The position numbers and the translations under genes were made by a program. Shown in pieces: positions 52,140-60,279 of a DNA stretch of 64,000 nucleotides. The notes beneath the pieces were generated by a model. It was not told the origin of the DNA. It searched no databases and saw nothing but the letters and a program-made list of their open reading frames with translations. How positions within the stretch are numbered: position 1 is the first letter of the stretch; each line of letters begins with the position of its first letter. This DNA is from Candidatus Caenarcanales bacterium (lineage in GTDB: Bacteria > Cyanobacteriota > Vampirovibrionia > LMEP-6097), in NCBI GenBank assembly GCA_022447685.1, contig JAKVAO010000005.1, forward strand, positions 1-64,000, read 5' to 3'.

Positions 52140-53672
52140 TTAATTATTATCAGTGTTAGCTGCTTTTTGTAATCTATCTATAATATCTTTCAATTCTTGA
52201 GGGTTATTAAGGTCGATTTGCGGACTTTGCTTTTGCTGGAGAACTGTGCCAGCGGCTTGAGCTAAGTGAGGTGATAGTTTATTGGAAGTCTTTGCGAGTC
52301 TTTCCAGGCTTTCTGTGATTTTCGGCATTGAATTTGCCATAACTTTATCAGCTGCTTCAGATTCTCTAAGGTATATTTTTTTATGAGATTCTTCTGCTTC
52401 TCTGTAAATTTTTTCTAAGCTACCACTGACGTTTTTCACTTCTAGTCCAAAGCTCTGAAGTAATTCCATGATAGTTTTACTATATTCTTCTACTTGTTCT
52501 TTACTCATTTTGAGGGTGTCAGTAAGTAGTGGATCTATTTCCTGTTCTTTCTTTCCTTCATCTGCAACAGCAAGATTCATTGGCATATCCATGAATCTCT
52601 CTAGGAAGGTTTTTATAGGCTTCGTTTTCTCTGAATTGGAGGAGAGTTCTTTCATTATCTGTTCAGGCTTAGACTTTTCTAGTAGATTAATAACATTATT
52701 GAATTCTTCTTGAGCTTTAGCGATTCTATTGTTTTTCTTATCATTGGTGATTTGAGATTGGAATTTAGCGTTTTGTCCAAGGCTTAATTCAAGTAATTCA
52801 TTTGGGCTCAGTAAGTATCTCAATGCAAATCTTAGGCGTGATTGTTCAGGGGAGGACACTTTGCTTTCGCTTAAAATATTAGATTCCTTGATTAAGGTTT
52901 TTAGGTCTAAGCCGTTGAGCGCTGTTATCTCTTCTTTAGCTGTTTTAGCTAATTGAAGTAGTGAGCCGTCTTTTAGGAAAGAATTAGTGGTATTCCTTTG
53001 TAATAATGATAGAGCTTGGCTCTTTTCAATTGCTGGTGTTTTAGTTCCTGATAATGCAAGGAATGCAAGTGGAGTGGTAGGCATAAAGCCTAGTAGTAAG
53101 GATTTGACAAGGACATTGGATTTCTTTATGCCGTCTAAAGACCAGTCAAGGAAAGGTATTTCAACTTTTTTTTGCTCTTCTCTCAATTTTTGCATTGAGT
53201 TAATCATAGATTGAGTACCCGTTCTTAAAGATCCTTTGCCTGCTCCAAGTTCAATGTTGAAGGTTTCAGGAAGTTGGAGGCGTTTAGAAAAAAATTGCAT
53301 TTTTGCTGCTTCTTGTCCAGCTTGAGCTTTTTCTTCTGATTTCAGAGATGCTATTTGACTTGCAGCTAGTGCTTTCTGAGCATCAATGAAGTCATTATTG
53401 TTATCTGCGGATGGAGGATTTGTTGCAGGGTTAAAGTTGGCACCAGTTAAAAGCTTTTGTTCATCTTTGACCGGCTTAGAAATATCGTTAATTTTTTTTT
53501 CTTGAAGTTCTGAGTTCGGGCGATATTGCTCTGTACTTCTAGTTTCATGATGATTAGGTGAAGCATCTTTTTGCAGGCCTTGTCTTCTGCTGATTTCAGC
53601 TTGAAGCTTGTGAATTAAGTCCTCAACTTGAGGATTTTTTGGACTTTGGTCACTAGGAAAAACGCTATTCAT
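52140..53672 (-). CDS. Unrecognised coiled-coil protein
   Basis: A 510-residue protein with a disordered polar N-terminus, an Ala/Gln-rich helix (DAQKALAASQIASLKSEEKA) and a central moderately hydrophobic segment (VLVKSLLLGFMPTTPLAFLAL, about 188-208), then long helices rich in Leu, Lys and Glu. No known domain. Transcribed leftward and convergent with the delta-prime-like gene. TATAAT about 16 bp before the ATG is a probable -10. Confidence 0.6.
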   Translation of the reverse strand: MNSVFPSDQSPKNPQVEDLIHKLQAEISRRQGLQKDASPNHHETRSTEQYRPNSELQEKKINDISKPVKDEQKLLTGANFNPATNPPSADNNNDFIDAQKALAASQIASLKSEEKAQAGQEAAKMQFFSKRLQLPETFNIELGAGKGSLRTGTQSMINSMQKLREEQKKVEIPFLDWSLDGIKKSNVLVKSLLLGFMPTTPLAFLALSGTKTPAIEKSQALSLLQRNTTNSFLKDGSLLQLAKTAKEEITALNGLDLKTLIKESNILSESKVSSPEQSRLRFALRYLLSPNELLELSLGQNAKFQSQITNDKKNNRIAKAQEEFNNVINLLEKSKPEQIMKELSSNSEKTKPIKTFLERFMDMPMNLAVADEGKKEQEIDPLLTDTLKMSKEQVEEYSKTIMELLQSFGLEVKNVSGSLEKIYREAEESHKKIYLRESEAADKVMANSMPKITESLERLAKTSNKLSPHLAQAAGTVLQQKQSPQIDLNNPQELKDIIDRLQKAANTDNN

Positions 53673-53806
53673 CTATCTACTTTTTAATTATACATAAAAG
53701 ATAAATATTAATGAATATAAAAAACAAGAAATGGAAAAGCCCAAATCGACATTGATTTATTTACTTAATATAACAGCAATTTTTCTATATGAATATAAAA
53801 AAAATC

Positions 53807-55168
53807 TTAGATTTGCTTATATGTATTAATTATTTTCAAAGAATCTAAAATTTTTGTACCTTCTTTATCTCTGCCAACCATGAATAGCTTCAAAACCTCT
53901 GGACTAAAACGCATAATTAAAGCTCCAGGCTCATAGCTGACAAAAGAAGTGAAACGAGATTTCTCCAACTTGTCATTTTTCCAAGCAGAGCCTCCATTAC
54001 CAGCGATTATGTAGATTATTCCTTCGCCTCTTTCGTACCTAGCGGTATTTGCTTCTGAGACTCTGACATTGAAAGATGAATGAACATCGTCTTTGACCAT
54101 TGGGTAAGTTCTTTGGTATCTGTGATAGTGACCGCTAATCATAAGGTCAACTTTGTGCTTGTTGAGTGTTTTGCTGAGTCGTGTGAAGAAAAGATTTTCA
54201 ACGTGATCATCGAGGTGATTTAATTTTTTTGAGTTTTTGAAAAATTTATCTGTGATTGGATGATGTGACATCACTATTTTCCATTTGTGATCTGGAACTT
54301 TGGCTAAATCTTGCTCAAGCCAATCTAGCATTTCAAGTAAGTGGCATTCAAGTCCAACTGTGTCCAGGACAACAAAGTGAGCTGATCTGAAATCTACAGA
54401 GTAGTAGGCTTCGGTATGGCTTGGGACTCCACCAGCTTCTCCCTTGGTCGGTAAACTGAATAAGTCATAATAGACTCCTTTGGTTTCAGGGCAAGAGATA
54501 GAGTATATTTGATGCTTATCATAGATGCCGAAGTCATGATTACCAAAACTGGTATAGAAAGGAACTTGAGACATGACAAAGCCGTAGACATTAAAGAATG
54601 CTCTATCAAATATTTCTTCAGAGCCGTATGGGTAAACATTGTCCCCGAGTGTAAATACCAAGTCAGGGTTAAATGGATCAAATGTATTTAATGCTTCAAG
54701 TACATCTAATTGACTGTGTTTAAATTTTTTGTGGAATTTCTTTGCGCCATAAGTTCCTGGATCACCAAGTATCCATGCGGTAAATTCTTTATGGAATGGT
54801 CTATGGTCTGGAACTGTGAACTGTTTATGTGCTTCATGTAAAGGTAGCCAGCCTAGTTTTTCATCGTAGTAATCCAATCTATAGTAATACTCAATACCAG
54901 GTTTTAGATGTTGTAGTAGAAGATCGTGATCGCTTCTGACCATCAAGTCACTTGCATGCATGCTCAGGCTCTTTAGATGTTGACTATAGTAGACTCTAAC
55001 TTGACTTGGGTATTTGGTTTTGAGTAATAAATGTATAGAACCTTTATGTGAATAATTCTGTAGATAAGGTTCTCGAATGATTTTATTTGTAGCGCGCGCC
55101 GATATAGGCTGCAAAATACAGCCAAGGTAAATCAAAACAATTATTGAAAATCTCAAGTAATTGTTCAT
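53807..55168 (-). CDS. Purple acid phosphatase-like metallophosphoesterase
   Basis: A 453-residue secreted protein. Signal peptide at 1-26 (FSIIVLIYLGCILQPISARA), then an N-terminal fibronectin-like domain (about 35-115, LKPGIEYYYRLDYYD) as in purple acid phosphatases. The dimetal site follows: LGDPGTYG, FTLGDNVYPYG, SFGNHDFG, MSHHPITD and ISGHYHRYQR, giving Asp, Asp, Asn, His and His-x-His ligands. It probably releases phosphate from organic esters outside the inner membrane. Confidence 0.87.
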   Translation of the reverse strand: MNNYLRFSIIVLIYLGCILQPISARATNKIIREPYLQNYSHKGSIHLLLKTKYPSQVRVYYSQHLKSLSMHASDLMVRSDHDLLLQHLKPGIEYYYRLDYYDEKLGWLPLHEAHKQFTVPDHRPFHKEFTAWILGDPGTYGAKKFHKKFKHSQLDVLEALNTFDPFNPDLVFTLGDNVYPYGSEEIFDRAFFNVYGFVMSQVPFYTSFGNHDFGIYDKHQIYSISCPETKGVYYDLFSLPTKGEAGGVPSHTEAYYSVDFRSAHFVVLDTVGLECHLLEMLDWLEQDLAKVPDHKWKIVMSHHPITDKFFKNSKKLNHLDDHVENLFFTRLSKTLNKHKVDLMISGHYHRYQRTYPMVKDDVHSSFNVRVSEANTARYERGEGIIYIIAGNGGSAWKNDKLEKSRFTSFVSYEPGALIMRFSPEVLKLFMVGRDKEGTKILDSLKIINTYKQI

Positions 55169-55230
55169 ATATTTATAATTCCCTTATAATCTTTGGGGAA
55201 ACTAAGCTTAGCTAGGCTAATAATGCTAGT

Positions 55231-56307
55231 TTAAACAACTGATCTCATGCCAGCAATCTCACCCATGACTTTGTAAAACTGGGCTTTGAAAAATACAATG
55301 AATCTTTTTTTGAAGCTTAAATGTGCAAGTATCGAAGAGAAATATACTATTAGTAATTTCACGTGCATATAAAATGGAATACCAGTTACTTTGAAATTGA
55401 GTGAGCTTGGCCAAACTCTAAGCATGCATGCAGGAATTCCATAGTTTAAAGCATGTTTTAGTGAATTGAAGAATTCGGGTTTGGTTTTGGAGAGAATAGC
55501 AAGGCTTTTACCAGATCTGAAATACCAATTGTAAATATAGCTATGTTCTAATCTGTTTTCAAAAATTCTATGTTTTACTGCAAGTGATGGAATGTATTCG
55601 AGTGTGATTCCCTCTTTGCTTGCAAGTCTAAAAAATTCTGTGTCTTCATGTAAAGTTTGACCATAGCTTAATGCACCAATGCCAATATCTTCGTTGAACG
55701 AATCTACAGTTTTAAACACTTCTCTTGAGACTATAAAGCAGGCACCAATTGGGTTCTGTATATTCTTTCTACCATAATGGAATGGATAGTTTTTTTCTAG
55801 TGAACCGAAGTTATGGCAAGGTAAATATGAGGAGCTAAGGCTGATTCTTTTTCCTGGATCTAGCCATACTGGTAGTTGAAAGCTTTCTTCTGTATTGTTG
55901 CTGTCTAGAAAAGCTTCGACTTTGCCACCAATTATGAATTTGGATGAAGTGTTTGAAAGTCTCTTTGAGCATTGAATAACACAGTTTTCTATAAAATTAT
56001 CTGTAAGTAAAATATCATCATCTAGGAAGCAAATTAGATCACCTTTGAATTTTTTTATAGCTAAATTTCTTGCTGAAGATAAGCCAGGTTTATTTTCTTT
56101 TAGATAAACGAATTTTGTACTTGTTAGTTTGAAATTTTTTAGGCTTTGAGTTTCATCAGTAGAGTTGTTATCAACAACTATTAATTCAAAATTACAGGAA
56201 CTATTAAATTCTTTTTGATGAATTTCAACCTGGTACTGTAAATCACTGAGCAAGTCCTGTAGAAGATGGAAACGATTATGTGTGCAGATCGCAATGGAAA
56301 TTTTCAC
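55231..56307 (-). CDS. Family 2 glycosyltransferase
   Basis: A 358-residue GT-A enzyme: ISIAICTHNRFHLLQDLLSDL at the N-terminus, ELIVVDNNSTDETQS, then the metal-binding ICFLDDDILLTDNF (about 88-101) and IGACFIVSREVF with HEDTEFFRLA as the acceptor-side block. The last 80 residues include a basic, partly hydrophobic tail that may sit on the membrane. It is divergent from galE with a 38-bp gap, so both may serve surface-glycan synthesis. Confidence 0.88.
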   Translation of the reverse strand: MKISIAICTHNRFHLLQDLLSDLQYQVEIHQKEFNSSCNFELIVVDNNSTDETQSLKNFKLTSTKFVYLKENKPGLSSARNLAIKKFKGDLICFLDDDILLTDNFIENCVIQCSKRLSNTSSKFIIGGKVEAFLDSNNTEESFQLPVWLDPGKRISLSSSYLPCHNFGSLEKNYPFHYGRKNIQNPIGACFIVSREVFKTVDSFNEDIGIGALSYGQTLHEDTEFFRLASKEGITLEYIPSLAVKHRIFENRLEHSYIYNWYFRSGKSLAILSKTKPEFFNSLKHALNYGIPACMLRVWPSSLNFKVTGIPFYMHVKLLIVYFSSILAHLSFKKRFIVFFKAQFYKVMGEIAGMRSVV

Positions 56308-56345
56308 TCAAGCAATCATAGCAAAGCGCGCTAGAATATGAAAGA

Positions 56346-57365
56346 ATGAAAGTTTTAATTACTGGTTGTGCTGGTTATATTGGAAGCATTACATCTAAGA
56401 TCTGCCTAGAGAATGGCTATGAAGTTATCGGCTTAGATTCTCTCTGTACTGGTTTTAAGGAAAATATCAGTCCTGAGATTGATTTTTATCAAGGGGATAT
56501 CTCTGACTATAAGATACTTAGCAGAATTGCTGAAGAGCATCCTGACTTGAAGTCAGTGATTCACATGGCGGGTTTTATTGAAGTTGCAGAGTCGGTGAAG
56601 GAGCCAGAGAAATATATTGAAAACAACTTTGCTAAAGCTAAAGCTATGCTTGATAAGTTGATTGACTTAAAGTTTGAAAATGTTATTTTCTCTAGTACAG
56701 CAGCGGTTTACGGCATGCCTGAAAAACAGGAGGCTATAATGGAAACGGCTGAGCTTAAACCTATTAATCCTTACGGCGAGTCCAAGCTTTTGTTTGAGGA
56801 ATATTTGCGTGAACAATCTTCAAAAATCAATCATATAATTTTTAGGTTTTTTAATGTTGCAGGAGCCTATGGGGATTTGGGGGAATGTCATCAGCCTGAA
56901 ACACATTTGATTCCACTTATCTTAGATTTTGCTATGCAAAAAAGAGAGAGCTTTGCCTTGTTTGGTAATGATTATCCTAGTCACGACGGTACTGCTGTGC
57001 GAGATTATATTCACGTAAGAGATTTGGCTGAAGCCCATGTGCTTGGCTTGAAGGCTCTTGAGGCGAGTAGTGCATCTGAGGATAAGAATTTGATTAATCA
57101 AGCCTATAATCTTGGCTACGGTAAAGGTTTCTCTGTGAAGGAGATTGTCGAGAAAGTGCAAGAGCTTTTGGAGATCGAGCTTGACTATGCTATCAAAGAT
57201 AGACGTCCTGGTGATCCAGCTTTCTTAGTTGCAGACTCGTCTAAAGCTTTACGGGACTTAGGCTTTCAGCCAAAGTTTAATGAGATAACTAGAATTATTA
57301 ATGATGCATATCTGCACCGCAAACAGCATTGGGAGAGGTTTTCTAGAAGCCCTGTTACTAGTTAA
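56346..57365 (+). CDS. galE: UDP-glucose 4-epimerase
   Basis: Interconverts UDP-glucose and UDP-galactose. NAD site ITGCAGYIGSITSK (GxxGxxG at 7-13), VIHMAGFIEV, FSSTAAVYG with Ser117, and the catalytic YxxxK as NPYGESKLLF (Tyr143, Lys147). DYIHVRDLAEAHVLGL and the C-terminal DRRPGDPAFLVADSSKA are typical of GalE. The length of 339 is normal. Confidence 0.93.
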   Translation: MKVLITGCAGYIGSITSKICLENGYEVIGLDSLCTGFKENISPEIDFYQGDISDYKILSRIAEEHPDLKSVIHMAGFIEVAESVKEPEKYIENNFAKAKAMLDKLIDLKFENVIFSSTAAVYGMPEKQEAIMETAELKPINPYGESKLLFEEYLREQSSKINHIIFRFFNVAGAYGDLGECHQPETHLIPLILDFAMQKRESFALFGNDYPSHDGTAVRDYIHVRDLAEAHVLGLKALEASSASEDKNLINQAYNLGYGKGFSVKEIVEKVQELLEIELDYAIKDRRPGDPAFLVADSSKALRDLGFQPKFNEITRIINDAYLHRKQHWERFSRSPVTS

Positions 57366-57376
57366 ATCTGCCTGAT

Positions 57377-58534
57377 ATGAAAATTGTAAAACCTGTTTTT
57401 ATTATTGCTTGCCCTCGTAGTGGTTCTTCATATTTACTCAAAATATTGAGTGAAAGTAAGGAGCTTTGGTCTAGCTATAGAGAGTCACATTATCTCTGGG
57501 AGAGTTTTTTAGAAGATCCACGTGATCCTATTTTCTCTATGGCTTTAGATGTTGGTGACTATGAAGCTGCTGTTAGTGATAACGGTTTTACTCCTGAGAT
57601 TTTTGAGGCTTTATATCATCTGAATACTTTTAACCATGCTTTACTCGGCCAGATCTCACGTGTGGTTAGTTTTCGCGAGAAGGTAAAGCCTTTATTCAAT
57701 TGGTTTCTAGATTTAAATAAATTATGGAAAGAAGAGATTCTAAATCTTGGTGATTATAGAATTGTAGACAAAACTCCTCCGAATGTCTTTAGGGTAGAGT
57801 TTCTAGATAAGGTTTTCCCAGATGCTCAGTTCCTTTATTTGAAGCGTTCCCCGGAGGGAAATGTTAATTCACTTATGAAAGCTTGGCAGTCTAAGGGAAA
57901 GCTTTTTGATTTTAAGTTTAGAGAATTTTATGAGTACAATTCTAGAATTAATTTTGAAGGCTATGATGGTAAGGTTTGGAAATTTATTAATCCACCTGGT
58001 TGGGAGAGGTTTCTTGATGATGGAGCCTATTCTAATTCAAAAGAGAGTGGCTTAGGACGAACAGATTCAAGGCTTTTGAGTTTGAGTGAGCGCAGCGTAG
58101 CAGAGCTACGTGAGCATCAGGAAAGCTCGAGTAACGTAGGGGATGGAGCCTATTCTAATTCAAAAGAGAGTGGCTTAGGGCGAACAGATTCAAGGCTTTT
58201 GAGTTTGAGTGAGCGCAGCGTAGCAGAGCTACGTGAGCATCAGGAAAGCTCAAGTAACGCAGAAGATGGAGTCATAAGCCACTCTCTAAGAGAGGTTTGT
58301 GAGTTTCAGTATGATATGGCAAACAAATATGCAAGTGAATCTCTAGCTAAAATCTCATCTAGATTAAGTGAAGCAGCGCGCTCTAAAAAAGTTTTAGAAA
58401 TTAACTATGAGGATATGATTGAAGATAAAGCTAAGAGCTTTGCTGAAATCTGTGATTTTTTAGATTTAGATTTTTCAATAGGAATGCAATCTATGATTGC
58501 AAAAGATCCTAAGGTTTCCCAAGTTAAGGATTAG
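57377..58534 (+). CDS. Sulfotransferase-like protein with an in-frame repeat insertion
   Basis: A 385-residue protein. FIIACPRSGSSYLLKIL (9-25) is the 5'-phosphosulfate loop, and FLYLKRSPEGNVNSLMKAW (about 153-171) the 3'-phosphate site of PAPS-dependent sulfotransferases. Between about 215 and 296 it carries a 41-residue unit repeated twice (DGAYSNSKESGLGRTDSRLL...), after which the normal fold resumes (KVLEINYEDMIEDKAKSFAEI). Without the insertion it would have the usual length of about 300. The repeat is in frame, so the protein may still fold. It follows galE by 11 bp. Acceptor unknown. Confidence 0.8.
   Translation: MKIVKPVFIIACPRSGSSYLLKILSESKELWSSYRESHYLWESFLEDPRDPIFSMALDVGDYEAAVSDNGFTPEIFEALYHLNTFNHALLGQISRVVSFREKVKPLFNWFLDLNKLWKEEILNLGDYRIVDKTPPNVFRVEFLDKVFPDAQFLYLKRSPEGNVNSLMKAWQSKGKLFDFKFREFYEYNSRINFEGYDGKVWKFINPPGWERFLDDGAYSNSKESGLGRTDSRLLSLSERSVAELREHQESSSNVGDGAYSNSKESGLGRTDSRLLSLSERSVAELREHQESSSNAEDGVISHSLREVCEFQYDMANKYASESLAKISSRLSEAARSKKVLEINYEDMIEDKAKSFAEICDFLDLDFSIGMQSMIAKDPKVSQVKD
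58019..58264. repeat. Two tandem 123-bp units inside a gene, flanked by inverted repeats
   Basis: Unit 1 (58019-58141) and unit 2 (58142-58264) differ at about five bases, and a third copy begins with GATGGA at 58265. The unit contains a CGTAGC/GCTACG palindrome. AGAGAGTGGCTTA (58042-58054, again at 58165) is the exact reverse complement of TAAGCCACTCTCT at 58275-58287, so the block looks like a palindromic element that entered the gene and was then partly duplicated. Confidence 0.85.
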
Positions 58535-58553
58535 CTGCTTTCTTCTTGATTTC

Positions 58554-59351
58554 TTAGATGTCATTTTCAAAAAAGAAGCCTGGTTCTTTTTCAGGGTTTA
58601 ATGTGAATTTATTTTGCTCAGGGGTGTTGTTATTAATTAGAGAATCCTTTATCCCTTCATCATTTAGTCCTGTTGTAATTGTTCCTAGATTTTCATCACC
58701 CGTGGTATCTATAATTGTATTAGGAAATAAGGTTTCGTTGTTACTGTTGACTTGAATTTCAGGTTTGTTTGCAGGAGATACTTTGGAATGTGTTTGCAGA
58801 GGATTCTTGATTTCTTGGTTATTGCTTTGCCCATTAATTTCTTTGTTTAGAGTAGCTTCTACTGCTTTAAGTGTTTTTTCATCTAGTTTCCATTTGTTTC
58901 GGATATCTGAAATAATGAGTCTAACATAATCATTAAAACCTTCTTGTGTACCTGAAGCTTGAGTTTCCTGAATTTCTCCTGGTAATAATTTCCATGCATT
59001 CTCGATATAAGCAGGAACTGTTTCTGTACCATTCTTAACTAAGTCTTCTGTATCTAGCTTTGCTTGTGTCTTTATATTGCTAAAGCCATTAATGGCTGCT
59101 GGAATCAAAGTTGTTATATTCTGAACTTTGCTTACTTCTTCACTAGGCTCAGAGTTCATGGCTTCATTTACTATCTCTGCTCTTTTTGCTTCTGTCTCTT
59201 TTCTTGCTTTAGCAACTTGTTGAAGTGGAGTTGGAACAATTTTAGAGTTAATAATATTATTTAATAATTCATTTTCTAGCTCTAATGCCTTATCTCTAAC
59301 ATTTGTGATTTTTTTTGAGGCTGATGTGATGAAACTTCCTTGTTCTTGCAT
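58554..59351 (-). CDS. Unrecognised protein, 5' end probably damaged
   Basis: A 265-residue frame from ATG 59351. Helical N-terminal third (KKITNVRDKALELENELLNN), mixed middle and a polar, Asn-rich C-terminus. No signal or known domain. No ribosome binding site precedes the ATG. The same frame stays open for 31 codons upstream, to a TGA at 59445-59447, and is again open beyond it, so the gene may have lost its start by a nonsense mutation. Confidence 0.55.
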   Translation of the reverse strand: MQEQGSFITSASKKITNVRDKALELENELLNNIINSKIVPTPLQQVAKARKETEAKRAEIVNEAMNSEPSEEVSKVQNITTLIPAAINGFSNIKTQAKLDTEDLVKNGTETVPAYIENAWKLLPGEIQETQASGTQEGFNDYVRLIISDIRNKWKLDEKTLKAVEATLNKEINGQSNNQEIKNPLQTHSKVSPANKPEIQVNSNNETLFPNTIIDTTGDENLGTITTGLNDEGIKDSLINNNTPEQNKFTLNPEKEPGFFFENDI

Positions 59352-59661
59352 ACCAAGAATGTTTTTAGCGAGTTCCCTCGGGATCAGGTTTTGCGTTAAC
59401 TTAGAATTGAATTTTGTTGTTTGATTTAGAAGTTCAGCTTCATCTCAGATGAACCTTTCTGATGTTTTTGCAGCTAAAGCATAAATGTTGTTTGGGCTAT
59501 TGTTTGATGTTCCTTGAACTGAAAATATTCTAAATAATACGTGACGGGTCGTACAAAGGTATAATTTTACTTGTTTTGCCTTTTTTCAGTTCTTTATAAC
59601 CTGGTACTGCAAATCTGGAGATTATCTGAAATTGATACGTTTAAAGCTATTAAACTAAAAA
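59352..59661. other. 310-bp stretch holding the remains of a gene start
   Basis: On the minus strand, 59352-59444 continues the frame of the 58554-59351 gene (reading DEAELLNQTTKFNSKLTQNL) up to a TGA at 59445. Beyond it 59448-59585 is open again in the same frame (SNNSPNNIYALAAKTSERFI) but has no ATG, GTG or TTG. The rest, to 59661, shows no coding signal. Confidence 0.45.
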
Positions 59662-60261
59662 CTAATCCAAATAAAAAGTAGTAACAACTTTATTCAAGCT
59701 ATGCGCATACTTCAAAGATTCTTTAAGCGTATTACTATCTCTATATAGAAAACAAATTAACTGTTGGCATTCATATATAATCTCTTGGTTACAAAGTCTG
59801 GATGCATCAGCAAGTAACATATGTGCCCACTCCGGATGCTCAACGATATTTTTAACACCGATTAATTGATCCTGAACTTCTTTTATTTGTTGTTGAAGTG
59901 TCTGAGGCAGAATAACTTTGAGTTTATCGGAATTTCCTCTAAGCGCACCTTTAATGGTTGCGTAGTTAGTTCCACAGTAACCACCACTTGTAATAACTGT
60001 GTTACCAGCAACAGTTAAACCAAAGCCAATCATTTCAATAATTTTGATCTGGCTCATAGATAGATCACGGCTACCTATCATTGCAACTTTCTTTTCTTGA
60101 GAATCTTGAATGTTTTTGAACTCTTCACTAAGGTCATGCGCAGTAGGCGTGTCTAAAAAGCTTGCACTATCTGTTCCAGCGCCAATGACATTCATCTCGT
60201 CTGTCGAAGAAGAAAATGAAGATGAAGATCTTACGGTATTTTTGAGCATTTTCACGTTCAT
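59662..60261 (-). CDS. SMF/DprA-like Rossmann-fold protein
   Basis: A 199-residue protein. A Ser-rich N-terminus of about 55 residues is followed by KKVAMIGSRDLSMSQIKIIE and GLTVAGNTVITSGGYCGTNYATIKGAL. This pattern (GSR, a helix, then SGG.xGxN..A..GAL) matches the Rossmann core of SMF/DprA and LOG-type proteins. It is shorter than DprA (about 300-370) and lacks its SAM and winged-helix parts. Possibly a nucleotide- or ssDNA-binding protein. Divergent from pcrA with an 18-bp gap. Confidence 0.6.
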   Translation of the reverse strand: MNVKMLKNTVRSSSSFSSSTDEMNVIGAGTDSASFLDTPTAHDLSEEFKNIQDSQEKKVAMIGSRDLSMSQIKIIEMIGFGLTVAGNTVITSGGYCGTNYATIKGALRGNSDKLKVILPQTLQQQIKEVQDQLIGVKNIVEHPEWAHMLLADASRLCNQEIIYECQQLICFLYRDSNTLKESLKYAHSLNKVVTTFYLD

Positions 60262-60279
60262 GATTTACAATAATTATAC

